Assembly (NCBI RefSeq): GCF_014084105.1
Contig: NZ_CP048289.1
Coordinates: forward strand, 1,063,922-1,127,921
Direction: 5' to 3'
Origin: Streptacidiphilus sp. P02-A3a
Lineage (GTDB): Bacteria; Actinomycetota; Actinomycetes; Streptomycetales; Streptomycetaceae
DNA length: 64,000 nucleotides
The position numbers were made by a program, and so were the translations under genes. Below are positions 53,145-62,494 of this stretch, one piece after another; the stretch's first letter is position 1, and each line of letters begins with the position of its first letter. Under the pieces are notes generated by a model. That model had not been told where the DNA came from. It saw nothing but the letters and a program-made list of their open reading frames with translations, and did no database searches.

Positions 53145-55583
53145 CTACAGGGTGATCGAGGTCGCCCCACCCGGCTTGCTCAGCAGTTGGACCAGCGCCC
53201 CGGCGATGTCCTGCGGGGTGACCGGGCCGAGCACGCCGTTGTGCTTGACCTCCACGTTGGCGAAGGTGGGCCCGTACACGTCGGCGAGCTTGCCCAGGTC
53301 GAAGACCGGCACCATCGTGCCCGAGGCGTCCGGCTGGAGCGACAGCGCCTTGCTGAAGGTGATCCGCCCGAACTCCTCGGGGATGCCCTGGACGGTCACG
53401 GTGAAGTGGTGCGCCATCGCCCACTTGCCGATGCCGTCCGCCGCCGCCTGCACCGCCGTGGCCGAGGCCTTGGGCTGGGCGGCGGTCAGCGCGAGCTGGA
53501 CCGGCTTGTCCGCGACCCCGTTCGCGCGGGCCTGGTAGGCCTGCTGCACAGCCGTCATGGCGGCGTTCACGTCCAGGCTCTGCCCCGGCTGCGGCAGCGT
53601 CGTCACCACCGTCCCGTCGGCGCTGAAGTGGACGCTGCCCTCGCGGGGGCTGCCGGAGCCGGTGGAGATCTGCTGGAGCGCGTAGCGCAGCTTGTCCGGG
53701 TCGACCACCACCACCGGGGCGATCGGGTGGGTCCCGCCGAAGAGCGACTCGACCACGGTGACCGGGCTGTAGCTGTGGTGGGTGGCCGCCTGCACCGTCG
53801 CCGTGGTGTCGATGGTCAGCCCCGCCATCACCGGGTCCAGGGCGATCGTCCTGCTGCCCAGGGCCAGCTGCAGCGGCTGCGTGGCCAGCTTGCCGACCGT
53901 GCCGTTCAGCGTGTTCACGGCGCTGTCGCGGGTGTCCCCGCCGATGCTGTAGCCGAGGACGGTGGTGCCCTTGGGCACGTCCGCCTGGTTGAGCATCAGC
54001 CCGGCGCCGTAGGCGACCGCGCCGACCAGCACCAGCGTGCCTATGCCGGTCATCAGCAGCTTGCGCGCCTTGCCGCCGCGCCTGGGCTTGGCCTTCGTCG
54101 CGGCCTTCGGCTGGGTCTCCGCCTCCGCCTCCGCCTCGGCCTCGGTGCCGGGCTTGCGCGGCGGCGCGCCCGCGCCGCCGGTCCCGCCCGCGTACCCGGC
54201 CGGGACCGGCGCGGGGGTCGGCACCGGCGGTGTCTTCTCGGCGCCGCCGGGCTGGCCCGCGCCGCCCTTCTTGGCGTTCTTCTGGGCACCGCCCTTGGGA
54301 GTGCCGCCCTTCGGGGCGTTCCCCTTCGGGGTGTTCCTGTTCTGGGCGTTCCTGTTCGGGGTGTTGCTGGGCGCGGCCTCGGCCGGGGCCTGCGGCTGGG
54401 CCTGCTGGGCCGGAGCCGGGGGGGCCTCGTCGCGGAACAGCGGCAGCGCGGCGGTGGCCTCGAAGGCGTCCTCGGGCTGCGGCGCGCGCGGCGCGGCGGC
54501 GGGGCCGCCGGCGGCGTTGGCGGCGGTCAGGCCACCGGTGAAGCCGGGGAGCTGCGAGTACGTCCGGTCCGGGGCGGGCGGCTGCGGCGGCAGCGCCGTC
54601 TGCTCGGTCTGCTCGTACTCCGGCTGCTGGTAGTCGGCCTGCGGGTACCCGCCGCTCTGCTCGTGACCCGGCTGCTCGAACTGGCCGGTCTGCTCGAACT
54701 GGCTCGGCTGCTCGAACGCGCCGGTCTGCTCGTAACCGGGCTGCTGGTAGCCGCCGGGCTGCTCGTAACCGGGCTGCTCGTACCCGAACGCGTCCGGCTG
54801 GGGCGCGAACTGCGCCTCGAAGCGCGGGTCGAACTGCTGCGGGTCGAACGGCTGCGGGTCGAACGGCTGGGCCTCGAACGGCGGTGGGGCGGCCGGGGGC
54901 TCGAACGGCTGCTGCTCGAACTGCGGCGCGGCGGCCTGCGGCGGAGCCGCCTGCGGTGCCGCCTGCGGGTCGAACTGCGGCGGGAGCGCCTGCTCCGGCT
55001 GCTCCGGCTGCTGGTGGGCCGGGAACGGCGGCTCGAACGGGGCCTGGGTCGGCGCCGTCGGGCGGCCCTTCTTCCGCGGCACGAACCAGGTGCCGGTACC
55101 GCCCGCCTCCGGTGCGCCCTCGGCCGCCCCGGCCGGGGCGGCGGGTGCCGCCGGGGCGGCCGCCGCGCGGTTCTGGGTCTGCCACTCCGCCGGCAGGTCG
55201 GGCGGGGTGACCGTGCCGGAGCCGCCCTCCATCACCCCGAGCACCGGCGAACCGGTCGCGTCGGAGCGGTGTCGCCGCTTCGGCAGCGGTGGCGGAGGCG
55301 CCTCGGCGGCGGTCTGCTCCTCCGCCTCCCCCTCCGACGGCTGCGCGTCGGCCACCGGGCTGCGGACGACCACCGGCGGGATCGGCCGGGAACCCGGGAT
55401 GTTGATCCGGATCCTGGTGGTCAGCGTCTGCTCGGTACGAGGCTCCTCGGCGGAGTCCTGCGGCTGCCCGGCTCGGGAGAAGGCAGGGTCGCTGGGCATG
55501 CCGTAGGGCGGTGTCCCCGACGGATACGCGCCGCCGCTGGGGCGGGGCGGAGTCGGCGACGGGTTGTCAGTTTCTCGGCTCAC
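53145..55583 (-). CDS. Large Pro/Gln-rich single-pass membrane protein with peptidoglycan-binding-like domain
   Basis: Protein of 812 residues. The first ~500 are disordered and cytoplasmic: a Pro-rich start, a Gln/Phe/Tyr-rich tract (about 198-330, with repeated YEQPG, FEQ, FDPQ) and an Asn/Lys/Gly tract (NRNTPKGNAPKGGTPKGG). One transmembrane helix (about 512-532, LLMTGIGTLVLVGAVAYGAG) leads to an extracytoplasmic C-terminus. This has PG_binding_4-like repeats of the type found before L,D-transpeptidase domains (TTVLGYSIGGDTRDSAVNTL; a QPGQSLDVNAAMTAV block), but no catalytic L,D-transpeptidase domain. It probably senses or tethers cell wall. The GTG at 55583 is chosen because composition changes there. 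Confidence 0.8.
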   Translation of the reverse strand: MSRETDNPSPTPPRPSGGAYPSGTPPYGMPSDPAFSRAGQPQDSAEEPRTEQTLTTRIRINIPGSRPIPPVVVRSPVADAQPSEGEAEEQTAAEAPPPPLPKRRHRSDATGSPVLGVMEGGSGTVTPPDLPAEWQTQNRAAAAPAAPAAPAGAAEGAPEAGGTGTWFVPRKKGRPTAPTQAPFEPPFPAHQQPEQPEQALPPQFDPQAAPQAAPPQAAAPQFEQQPFEPPAAPPPFEAQPFDPQPFDPQQFDPRFEAQFAPQPDAFGYEQPGYEQPGGYQQPGYEQTGAFEQPSQFEQTGQFEQPGHEQSGGYPQADYQQPEYEQTEQTALPPQPPAPDRTYSQLPGFTGGLTAANAAGGPAAAPRAPQPEDAFEATAALPLFRDEAPPAPAQQAQPQAPAEAAPSNTPNRNAQNRNTPKGNAPKGGTPKGGAQKNAKKGGAGQPGGAEKTPPVPTPAPVPAGYAGGTGGAGAPPRKPGTEAEAEAEAETQPKAATKAKPRRGGKARKLLMTGIGTLVLVGAVAYGAGLMLNQADVPKGTTVLGYSIGGDTRDSAVNTLNGTVGKLATQPLQLALGSRTIALDPVMAGLTIDTTATVQAATHHSYSPVTVVESLFGGTHPIAPVVVVDPDKLRYALQQISTGSGSPREGSVHFSADGTVVTTLPQPGQSLDVNAAMTAVQQAYQARANGVADKPVQLALTAAQPKASATAVQAAADGIGKWAMAHHFTVTVQGIPEEFGRITFSKALSLQPDASGTMVPVFDLGKLADVYGPTFANVEVKHNGVLGPVTPQDIAGALVQLLSKPGGATSITL

Positions 55584-55729
55584 TGGCTCTGCTCCGGTTC
55601 GCTCCACCGCCTGTGGGGACGGGGTGCGGTCGTGGATCGTGCGTCCTAGGCGAATCGTGCGCCCCCGCGCTGCGAGCACTACCTTACTGGGCCTGCATCT
55701 GCCCCGGATCGCATCCCGGAATCAGCTGC

Positions 55730-56176
55730 TCAACGCTTCGGTTGCAGGATCCGCGGCAGCGAGCGCATCGTGGCGGTCACCACCGACAGGACCATCCCGC
55801 CGAGCAGGAAGAGGTAGCTGCCCGCGTCGGAGACCAGCAGGAAGTCGCCCTCGGGCCGCGGCGACAGCGCGATCATCTGCACCGCGAACCAGCCGACGGC
55901 GGGCAGCGCCGCCCCCGGCCGGGTGCCGGTGAGCAGTCGGCCGCCGCAGCAGAGCGCGACCAGCCCGGCCAGCGCCAGCAGCAGCCCGCCGGGGAACCAC
56001 AGCGGCTGCACGAAGACCCCGGCCACGCCGACGGCCACGCCCAGCACGGTCAGCAGCAGGTAGGCCGCCCCCCGGGCCTGCGCGCCCAGCGGGTACTCGG
56101 CCCGGGGCGGCTGCGGGGAGGCGGAGCGCGGGGCGGGGACCACGGCCCGGCCGAGCCGGTTCTCGGGGTGCCTCAT
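55730..56176 (-). CDS. DUF6113 family membrane protein
   Basis: Protein of 148 residues with four hydrophobic helices ([36 protein letters not shown]; a third weak one; [18 protein letters not shown]) and a Pro/Arg-rich N-terminus. It is conserved beside mshB in streptomycetes; function unknown. The ATG overlaps the mshB stop by 4 nt (ATGA). Confidence 0.8.
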   Translation of the reverse strand: MRHPENRLGRAVVPAPRSASPQPPRAEYPLGAQARGAAYLLLTVLGVAVGVAGVFVQPLWFPGGLLLALAGLVALCCGGRLLTGTRPGAALPAVGWFAVQMIALSPRPEGDFLLVSDAGSYLFLLGGMVLSVVTATMRSLPRILQPKR

Positions 56177-57135
56177 CGGGCCGCCTCCGGCTGCCGCGCC
56201 GCCGGGGCGGGCTCGCCGTCGGCCGGGCCCAGCCCGGCGAAGAGGTCGCCCTCCCAGCCGTCGGCGCCGCGCGGCCCGGCCTCGCCGTGCACCAGCCGGT
56301 AGTACTCGGTGACCGGCATCGGCTGGCCCAGGTCGTTCGACAGCGCGAAGAAGGGGCCGTCCACCGCGATCTGGGTGGCGTGCGCCCGCATCGCGGCGCT
56401 CTTGTTCCGGGCGAAGGCGCTGCCGTCGACGGCGGCGGTGACCTGGTCGTCGTCGACCACGCCGGGGACGTCCTCGGCGGAGGCGATCCCCGGGAAGGGG
56501 GACTCCTTGCCCGCCGCGCGCAGCGCCGCGAAGCCCGCCTCGACCACCGAGCGCGGCATGCAGTTCCAGTAGACCTTGGCGATGGCGTGGACCTCGCCGA
56601 GCTCCGGCCGGAACGCCGGGTCGGCGGCCAGCTCGCGGGCCCGCATCGCGACCCGGTGCGCCTGGATGTGGTCCGGGTGGCCGTAGCCGCCGTCGGGGTC
56701 GTAGGTCACCAGCACCTGCGGGCGCACCTCGCGGACCACGGCGACCAGGTGCGCGGCGGCCTCGTCCAGGTCGGCCCGCCAGAAGGAGTCCGGACGGCGG
56801 TTGCTCTCCACGCCCATCATCCCGGAGTCCCGGTAGCGCCCGGGGCCGCCCAGGAAGCGGTGGTCGGTCACACCCAACTCGCGCATGGCCGCCGCGAGTT
56901 CACCGATACGCCAGGCGCCGAGGGAGTCCTCCCGGTCGGCGGCCAGATGCGCCAGCCCGGCACCGATCACTTCACCCTCCTCACCGAGGGTGCAGGTGAC
57001 GAGGGTGACGTGGTCCCCCTCCGCCGCGTAGCGGGCCATGGTGGCGCCGTTGCCGATCGACTCGTCGTCCGGGTGGGCGTGGACGAGGAGCAGGCGGCGG
57101 GCGGCCGAGGGGGATTCGGGCGGCTGGGCAGTCAT
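56173..57135 (-). CDS. mshB: N-acetyl-GlcN-Ins deacetylase, mycothiol biosynthesis
   Basis: Zinc-dependent LmbE-fold enzyme of 320 residues: [18 protein letters not shown] (Asp/His/Asp metal and catalytic site) and [14 protein letters not shown] (third metal ligand). It deacetylates 1-D-myo-inositol 2-acetamido-2-deoxy-glucopyranoside to GlcN-Ins, the second committed step to mycothiol, the actinobacterial low-molecular-weight thiol. [15 protein letters not shown] is typical of MshB and not of the amidase Mca. ATG at 57135. Confidence 0.95.
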   Translation of the reverse strand: MTAQPPESPSAARRLLLVHAHPDDESIGNGATMARYAAEGDHVTLVTCTLGEEGEVIGAGLAHLAADREDSLGAWRIGELAAAMRELGVTDHRFLGGPGRYRDSGMMGVESNRRPDSFWRADLDEAAAHLVAVVREVRPQVLVTYDPDGGYGHPDHIQAHRVAMRARELAADPAFRPELGEVHAIAKVYWNCMPRSVVEAGFAALRAAGKESPFPGIASAEDVPGVVDDDQVTAAVDGSAFARNKSAAMRAHATQIAVDGPFFALSNDLGQPMPVTEYYRLVHGEAGPRGADGWEGDLFAGLGPADGEPAPAARQPEAAR

Positions 57136-57172
57136 GGCATCAGCGTACGTGCCGGGACTGACGGCCGACTCC

Positions 57173-57367
57173 TCAGAGCTTGATGCCCGACAGCATCCCG
57201 GCGACGTTGGTCGTCAGGGTGTGGATGGACGGGGCGATCGAGGTGGACGCCAGGTAGAAGCCAAGCAGGGTGCAGGCGAAGGCGTGCCACATCTTGAGTC
57301 CGGAGCGCCGGACCAGTAGGACCACCACGACGAGCATCAGGACTGCGGCGGAAATCGGCAGAATCAT
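57173..57367 (-). CDS. Small two-helix membrane protein (64 aa)
   Basis: Two hydrophobic helices ([29 protein letters not shown]), a basic loop (RRSGLKMW), and a short C-terminal part ([17 protein letters not shown]-like). AGAGGTGAG lies upstream of the ATG, and mshB begins 37 nt further on in the same direction, so it is probably the first gene of the mshB operon. Function unknown. Confidence 0.7.
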   Translation of the reverse strand: MILPISAAVLMLVVVVLLVRRSGLKMWHAFACTLLGFYLASTSIAPSIHTLTTNVAGMLSGIKL

Positions 57368-57481
57368 CTCGACTCACCTCTCAGCAGCGGTACGGCTGGG
57401 ACGGCCGACCGACGGGCGGGGCGGGTATCGGGCGCTGGTTTCGACCCCGCGCCGGAACGGCTCGATTGATCGATACCCATC

Positions 57482-57501
57482 GAGTGACCGAGAAGTCACT
57501 C
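57482..57501. promoter_or_regulatory. Inverted repeat upstream of the peptidase gene
   Basis: GAGTGAC - 6 nt - GTCACTC, a perfect 7-bp dyad in the divergent region between the small membrane protein and the peptidase, about 160 bp before the peptidase ATG. Possible operator; the rest of the 290-bp spacer shows nothing else clear. Confidence 0.35.
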
Positions 57502-57658
57502 CTGGTCATCATGCATATGCCCACGCCTTCCCGCACGGCAGGAGGCCGTTTGGACACGCTGCGTCACAGTTGGCCGGTGGCTGAACGGGCGAGCGGATCC
57601 TGTGAAGCGTTTCGAATGGATCTTCCAGCTGGGGCCGGGGCCGGACTAGGGTCGAAGG

Positions 57659-59785
57659 ATGACCACGGAGATCTCCTTCCCCCGCCAGCACTCGCGGACG
57701 CAGCGCTTCACGCTCGGCGCACCCCGCTCGTTCACCGTCTCACCGGACGGCCGCAGGGTGGTCTTCCTGCGCTCCGCCGGTGGGGCCGAACGGGCGAACC
57801 TGCTCCAGGTCCTCGATCTGCCCGAGGGAGGTGCTCCATCCGAGCGAGTCGCGGCCGACCCGGTGGCGCTGCTGGGCGGCGGCGGCGAGCAGCTGACCGC
57901 CGAGGAGCGGGCCCGCCGCGAGCGCAGCCGGGAGAGCTCCTCCGGCGTCGTCGGCTACGCCACGGACGGTGACGTGCGGCTGGCGGCGTTCGCGCTGTCC
58001 GGGCGGCTGTTCACGGCCGGGCTGCTGGCCGAGGACACCGCCCGCGAGCTGCCCGCGACCGGACCGGTGCTGGACCCGCGCCCGTCGCCGGACGGCCGCC
58101 ACATCGCGTACGCCACCACCGGAGGCGAGCTGCGGGTGATCTCCGCCGACGGCGGCGGCGACCGGGTGCTCGGCCTGCCGGACGGACCCGAGGTGACCTG
58201 GGGCCAGGCGGAGTTCATCGCGCAGGAGGAGATGGACCGCAGCCGGGGCTACTGGTGGGCCCCGGAGGGGGACCGGCTGCTCGCCGCCCGGGTCGACAAC
58301 AGCCCGGTCCAGCGCTGGTGGATCGCCGACCCGGCCAACCCGGAGCGCCCGGCCGCCGAGGTCGCCTACCCGCGGGCCGGCAGCCCGAACGCCGAGGTCA
58401 CCCTGGCCGTGCTGGGCCTGGACGGCAGCCGGGTCGAGGTCGCCTGGGACCGGGCGGCGTACCCCTACGTGGCCCGCGCCCACTGGTCGGCCGGCGGCCC
58501 CCCGGTGCTGCTGGTGCAGGCCCGGGACCAGCGCAGCCAGCTGTTCCTGATGGTGAACCCGGCGAACGGGGTGACCACCCCGCTGCACGCCGAGGAGGAC
58601 GCGGTCTGGCTGGACCTCTTCGGCGGGGTCCCCGCCTGGACCCCCGGCGGCGGGCGGCTGGTGCGGATCTCCGACGAGGCCGGGGTGCGCAGCCTGGTCG
58701 TCGGCACCCGGGTGCTCACCTCGGCCGCGCTGCACGTCCGCTCGGTGCTGGACATCGGCGCGGAGGACGTGCTGGTCGCGGCCTCGGCCGGGGAGGCGGC
58801 GGCCGATCCGGAGATCGGCGAGGTGCACCTGTACCGGGTGTCCGACGAGGGCGTCACCCGGGTCACCGCCGAGCCCGGCTACCACTCCGGCGTGCGCGCC
58901 GGGGCGGTCACCGTGCTGGTGTCCGCCTCCCTGCGGCACTCGGGGTCCCGGGTCGTGGTGCTGCGCGACGGCCGGGAGGTGGCCCGGATCGCCTCCCTGG
59001 CGCAGGCCCCGGTGATCACCGCCCGGCCGGTGCTGACCTCGGCCGGGCGCGGCCGGATCCCCGCGGCGGTGCTGCTGCCCACCGGCTACGACCGGGCGCG
59101 GGACGGCCTGCTGCCGGTGCTGATGAGCCCGTACGGCGGTCCGCACGGCCAGGTGGTGCTGGCGGCGCAGAACCCGCACCTGACCTCCCAGTGGTTCGCC
59201 GACCAGGGCTTCGCGGTGGTGGTCGCGGACGGCCGGGGCACCCCGGGGCGCAGCCCGGCCTGGGAGAAGTCGATCGCCTTCGACTTCGCCGGGGTCACCC
59301 TCGACGACCAGGTCGAGGCGCTGCGGGCACTGGCCGAGGAGTTCCCGCTGGACCTGGAGCGGGTCGCCATCCGCGGCTGGTCCTACGGCGGCTACCTGGC
59401 CGCGCTGGCCGTGCTGCGCCGCCCGGACGTCTTCCACGCGGCGGTCGCCGGGGCCCCGGTCACCGAGTGGGAGCTGTACGACACCCACTACACGGAGCGC
59501 TACCTGGGCGACCCGGCGGTACGTCCGGAGGTCTACGCGGCGAACTCGCTGACCGCCGACGCGGCCAAGCTGAGCCGCCCGCTGCAACTGATCCACGGCC
59601 TGGCGGACGACAACGTGGTGGTCGCGCACAGCCTGCGGCTGTCCTCGGCGCTGCTGGCGGCGGGCCGCCCGCACGAGGTGCTGCCGCTGTCCGGGGTCAC
59701 CCACATGACTCCGCAGGAGGAGGTCGCGGAGAACCTGCTGCTGCTCCAGGTGGACTTCCTGCGGCGGTCGCTGGGCCTGGGCTGA
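57659..59785 (+). CDS. Dipeptidyl-peptidase IV-like serine peptidase (S9B)
   Basis: Protein of 708 residues with an N-terminal beta-propeller (DPP-IV N-terminal region, residues about 20-450; WGQAEFIAQEEMDRSRGYWW is the double-Glu loop that fixes the substrate amino terminus in DPP-IV) and a C-terminal alpha/beta hydrolase domain. The nucleophile is in GWSYGGYLA, the Asp in HGLADDNVV and the His in SGVTHM. It releases dipeptides with Pro or Ala at position 2. No signal peptide, so probably intracellular use of imported peptides, or release by another route. The ATG at 57659 has only GAAGG close by; the start is family-consistent. Confidence 0.93.
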   Translation: MTTEISFPRQHSRTQRFTLGAPRSFTVSPDGRRVVFLRSAGGAERANLLQVLDLPEGGAPSERVAADPVALLGGGGEQLTAEERARRERSRESSSGVVGYATDGDVRLAAFALSGRLFTAGLLAEDTARELPATGPVLDPRPSPDGRHIAYATTGGELRVISADGGGDRVLGLPDGPEVTWGQAEFIAQEEMDRSRGYWWAPEGDRLLAARVDNSPVQRWWIADPANPERPAAEVAYPRAGSPNAEVTLAVLGLDGSRVEVAWDRAAYPYVARAHWSAGGPPVLLVQARDQRSQLFLMVNPANGVTTPLHAEEDAVWLDLFGGVPAWTPGGGRLVRISDEAGVRSLVVGTRVLTSAALHVRSVLDIGAEDVLVAASAGEAAADPEIGEVHLYRVSDEGVTRVTAEPGYHSGVRAGAVTVLVSASLRHSGSRVVVLRDGREVARIASLAQAPVITARPVLTSAGRGRIPAAVLLPTGYDRARDGLLPVLMSPYGGPHGQVVLAAQNPHLTSQWFADQGFAVVVADGRGTPGRSPAWEKSIAFDFAGVTLDDQVEALRALAEEFPLDLERVAIRGWSYGGYLAALAVLRRPDVFHAAVAGAPVTEWELYDTHYTERYLGDPAVRPEVYAANSLTADAAKLSRPLQLIHGLADDNVVVAHSLRLSSALLAAGRPHEVLPLSGVTHMTPQEEVAENLLLLQVDFLRRSLGLG

Positions 59786-59831
59786 CGGTGCGGCGGCGGG
59801 CGGGGTCCACCGCCCGCCGCCGCACCCCGGT

Positions 59832-62270
59832 TCAGTGCGTCGGCAGCGCGATCAGCTGGGTGCCGATCGCGAAGTAGACGCCGGAGCCGTCCGCCACCAG
59901 CGACAGGTTCTGGTTGTTGGCCGCGGCCGGGTTGCTGTAGGACCAGTTGCAGGCGCCGGTGGCCGCGTTCACCGCGTACAGCACGCCCTTCTCGTCGACC
60001 ACGTAGACCATGCCGTTGGCGGCCACCACCCCGCCGCCGATGGAGAACCCGTTGGCGGCGGCGGTCTGCCACAGCTTGTCGCCGTTGGCGGGGTTGAAGC
60101 AGTACAGGGTGTTGTCGCCGCAGACGAAGGCGCGGCCCTGGCCGTCGGTGCTGGGCGCGTAGTAGCCCAGGTTGTCCGGGTCGTAGGTGACGGCCTGCCA
60201 GGCCGGTCGGCCGCTGGCGACGTCGTAGGCGTTCACCTCGTTGCCGCCGGTGTAGAAGACGCTGCCGACCAGGCAGCCGTCGGTGCCGCCGGGACCGTCG
60301 AAGGTCGCGCTGTTCGGGGTGACCGACCAGGTCCTGGCGCCGGTGGCGACGTCGATGCCGCTGGCGACACCGCTGTCGTTCTGCTCGTTCAGGCTGACCA
60401 CGGTGCTGCCGCCGGCCGGTACCAGCAGCGAACCGATGTACGAGCCGGTCTTGGTGTAGAGGGTCTGGTGGGTGTTGATGTCCACCGCCCACAGGCCGTT
60501 GACGCCGACGCCCTGGGTGGTGTTGGCGGTGATCAGCAGGGTGCTGCCGGTGATGCCGTAGGCGCCCTGGAGCTCCCAGCCGTTCTGCTGGAAGGTGATC
60601 GACCACTTGGTGGCGCCGCTGGCGAGGTCCACCACCAGCAGCACGGTGGTGCCCTGGGAGGTGGTCCCGACCAGGTAGCCGGTGTCGCCGACGAGCAGCG
60701 GGATGGTGGAGATGGTGCCGCTCTGGACGTCGGCGGAGCCGGGCCACCGGGAGCTGCCGTCGCTGGTCTTCAGGCCCTTGGTGGAGTTGGTGCAGACGGC
60801 GACCACGGTGCCGTTGCTGACGCCGAGGTCGTACACGGTGTCGTTCAGCACCTGCGTCCACAGCGGCTTGGCGGCCGGACCGGCCAGCGTGCCCGGGGCG
60901 TTCGCCGGGGCCACCGGGGCGCCGCCGGTGGGGCTGACGCTGGGGGCGGCGGTGGCCGAGGGGGTGCCGCTGGGGGTGGGGCTCGCGCCGCCGCTGGCGC
61001 TGGCGCTGGGGCTGGTGCTGGGGCCCGGCTGGGGCTTGCCGCCGCCGCTGAGCGCCATGGCGGTGGCCGCGCCGCCGAGCACCACCACGCCGCCGCCGAT
61101 CAGACCGATCAGGCCGCGTCGGCTCAGCCCGGAGCCCTTCGGCGGCAGCGGCCGGGTCGGCGTGCCGCCCTGGCCCTGCTGCGGGCCCTGCTGCTGGACC
61201 GGTCCCGGCTGGCCCTGCTGCGGGCCGTAGGCGGGCGGGTAGGCGGGCGGGAACGGCGGCGTGGCCGGGGGGTAGCCCTGCTGCTGGCCCTGCTGCGGCG
61301 GGTACTGCGGCGCCGCGAACGGCGGCGGGGTGGGCGGGCCGAAGCCCTGCGGCGGCGCGGTCGGGGCGGTGGTCGGGACCGGGGGCACGGCCACGCCGGT
61401 CAGCACCGAGTTGGCCCCGGCGATGTCGGCCAGGACCGCCGGGGGCAGCCAGCCGCCGGTGAAGGCCGGGGCGTTCTCGCTGAGCGCGGAGACCAGCTGC
61501 GCGGGGGTCGGCCGGTTCGCCGGGTCCTTGGCCAGGCAGGCGCGGACGGCGTCACGCAGCGACTCGGGCACCCCCGACAGGTCGGGCTCCTGGCTGACCA
61601 CCCGGTACAGCAGGGCGGGTGTCGGACCGTCACCGAAGGGGCCGTTGCCGTTGGCGGCGAAGGCCAGGGTCGCGCCGAGCGCGAAGACGTCGGTGGCGGG
61701 CACCACCTGGTTGCCCATGGCCTGCTCGGGGGAGAGGAAGCCGGGGGAGCCGACCACGAAGCCGGTGGAGGTCAGCGCGGTGCCCTCGACCGCCCGGCTG
61801 ATGCCGAAGTCGATGACGTGCGGGCCGTCCGCGGCCAGCATCACGTTCGCGGGCTTGAGGTCGCGGTGGATCACTCCGGCGCGGTGGATCTCCTGCAGCG
61901 CCTCGGCCAGGCCGACGCCGAGCGCGCGCAGCACCGGCTCGCCGAAGCCGCCGTGCTTGCGCACCGCCGCGCTGAGCGGGACGCCGGGGACGAAGGTGGT
62001 GGCCAGCCAGGGCATGGCGGCCTCGGTGTCGGCGTCCACGACCGAGGCGGTGAACGCGCCGGAGACGGCGCGGGCGGCCTCCACCTCGCGGCGGAAGCGG
62101 GCACGGAAGTCCTCGTCGGCGGCGAACTCGCGCCTGACGAGCTTGACCGCCACCGTCCGGCCACCGGCCGAGCGTCCCAGGTACACCGCTCCCATTCCGC
62201 CCGCGCCCAGCCGCCCGAGCAGCGTGTACGGACCAGCCTGGCGTGGATCGTCGGCTTCGAGCGGTTCCAT
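59832..62270 (-). CDS. Serine/threonine protein kinase with extracytoplasmic PQQ-type beta-propeller
   Basis: Protein of 812 residues. The Hanks-type kinase (residues about 14-270) has GAGGMGAVY, the Lys of VAVKLV, HRDLKPANV, IDFGISRA and SPEQAMG, all intact. A Pro/Gln-rich juxtamembrane linker (about 290-380, repeats of PQQGQ) is followed by one transmembrane helix (about 383-405, GLIGLIGGGVVVLGGAATAMA), a Ser/Thr/Pro/Ala linker (about 410-455), and then repeated WQ/W-S-x-T blades of a PQQ-like beta-propeller to the end. It is a transmembrane sensor kinase; the ligand is unknown. The ATG at 62270 gives MEPLEADDPRQAGPYTLLGR. Confidence 0.94.
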   Translation of the reverse strand: MEPLEADDPRQAGPYTLLGRLGAGGMGAVYLGRSAGGRTVAVKLVRREFAADEDFRARFRREVEAARAVSGAFTASVVDADTEAAMPWLATTFVPGVPLSAAVRKHGGFGEPVLRALGVGLAEALQEIHRAGVIHRDLKPANVMLAADGPHVIDFGISRAVEGTALTSTGFVVGSPGFLSPEQAMGNQVVPATDVFALGATLAFAANGNGPFGDGPTPALLYRVVSQEPDLSGVPESLRDAVRACLAKDPANRPTPAQLVSALSENAPAFTGGWLPPAVLADIAGANSVLTGVAVPPVPTTAPTAPPQGFGPPTPPPFAAPQYPPQQGQQQGYPPATPPFPPAYPPAYGPQQGQPGPVQQQGPQQGQGGTPTRPLPPKGSGLSRRGLIGLIGGGVVVLGGAATAMALSGGGKPQPGPSTSPSASASGGASPTPSGTPSATAAPSVSPTGGAPVAPANAPGTLAGPAAKPLWTQVLNDTVYDLGVSNGTVVAVCTNSTKGLKTSDGSSRWPGSADVQSGTISTIPLLVGDTGYLVGTTSQGTTVLLVVDLASGATKWSITFQQNGWELQGAYGITGSTLLITANTTQGVGVNGLWAVDINTHQTLYTKTGSYIGSLLVPAGGSTVVSLNEQNDSGVASGIDVATGARTWSVTPNSATFDGPGGTDGCLVGSVFYTGGNEVNAYDVASGRPAWQAVTYDPDNLGYYAPSTDGQGRAFVCGDNTLYCFNPANGDKLWQTAAANGFSIGGGVVAANGMVYVVDEKGVLYAVNAATGACNWSYSNPAAANNQNLSLVADGSGVYFAIGTQLIALPTH

Positions 62271-62494
62271 GGTTCTGTTCCCCCATCGGAAAGTGGTGCG
62301 GACGCGCTGAGGTTAGTCCACCCAGAAGGAATGATGGGCACCACCAGCCCCACAGGTATCAGCCTGTGATACGGCCCGCCATGACATCCGTCATGCCGGG
62401 TGCAGGAGCGCCGGCACTGCCGCCGCCACCCGGCCTTCCGGCACTGTGGACACCGTCAGCACGACGGGATCAGGTCGAGGAAGCAGAGGAAGCG
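62271..62494. other. Divergent spacer between the kinase and ABC exporter genes
   Basis: Some 224 bp between divergent genes, presumably containing both promoters. A short dyad, CAGCCTG with neighbouring sequence near 62360 (ATCAGCCTGTGAT), is the only visible structure. No coding sequence is supported. Confidence 0.35.

Noticed and set aside
53145-55583. Intact L,D-transpeptidase enzyme
   Set aside because: The wall-binding-like repeats are present but I see no catalytic HGT...SxGCxR motif before the stop codon.
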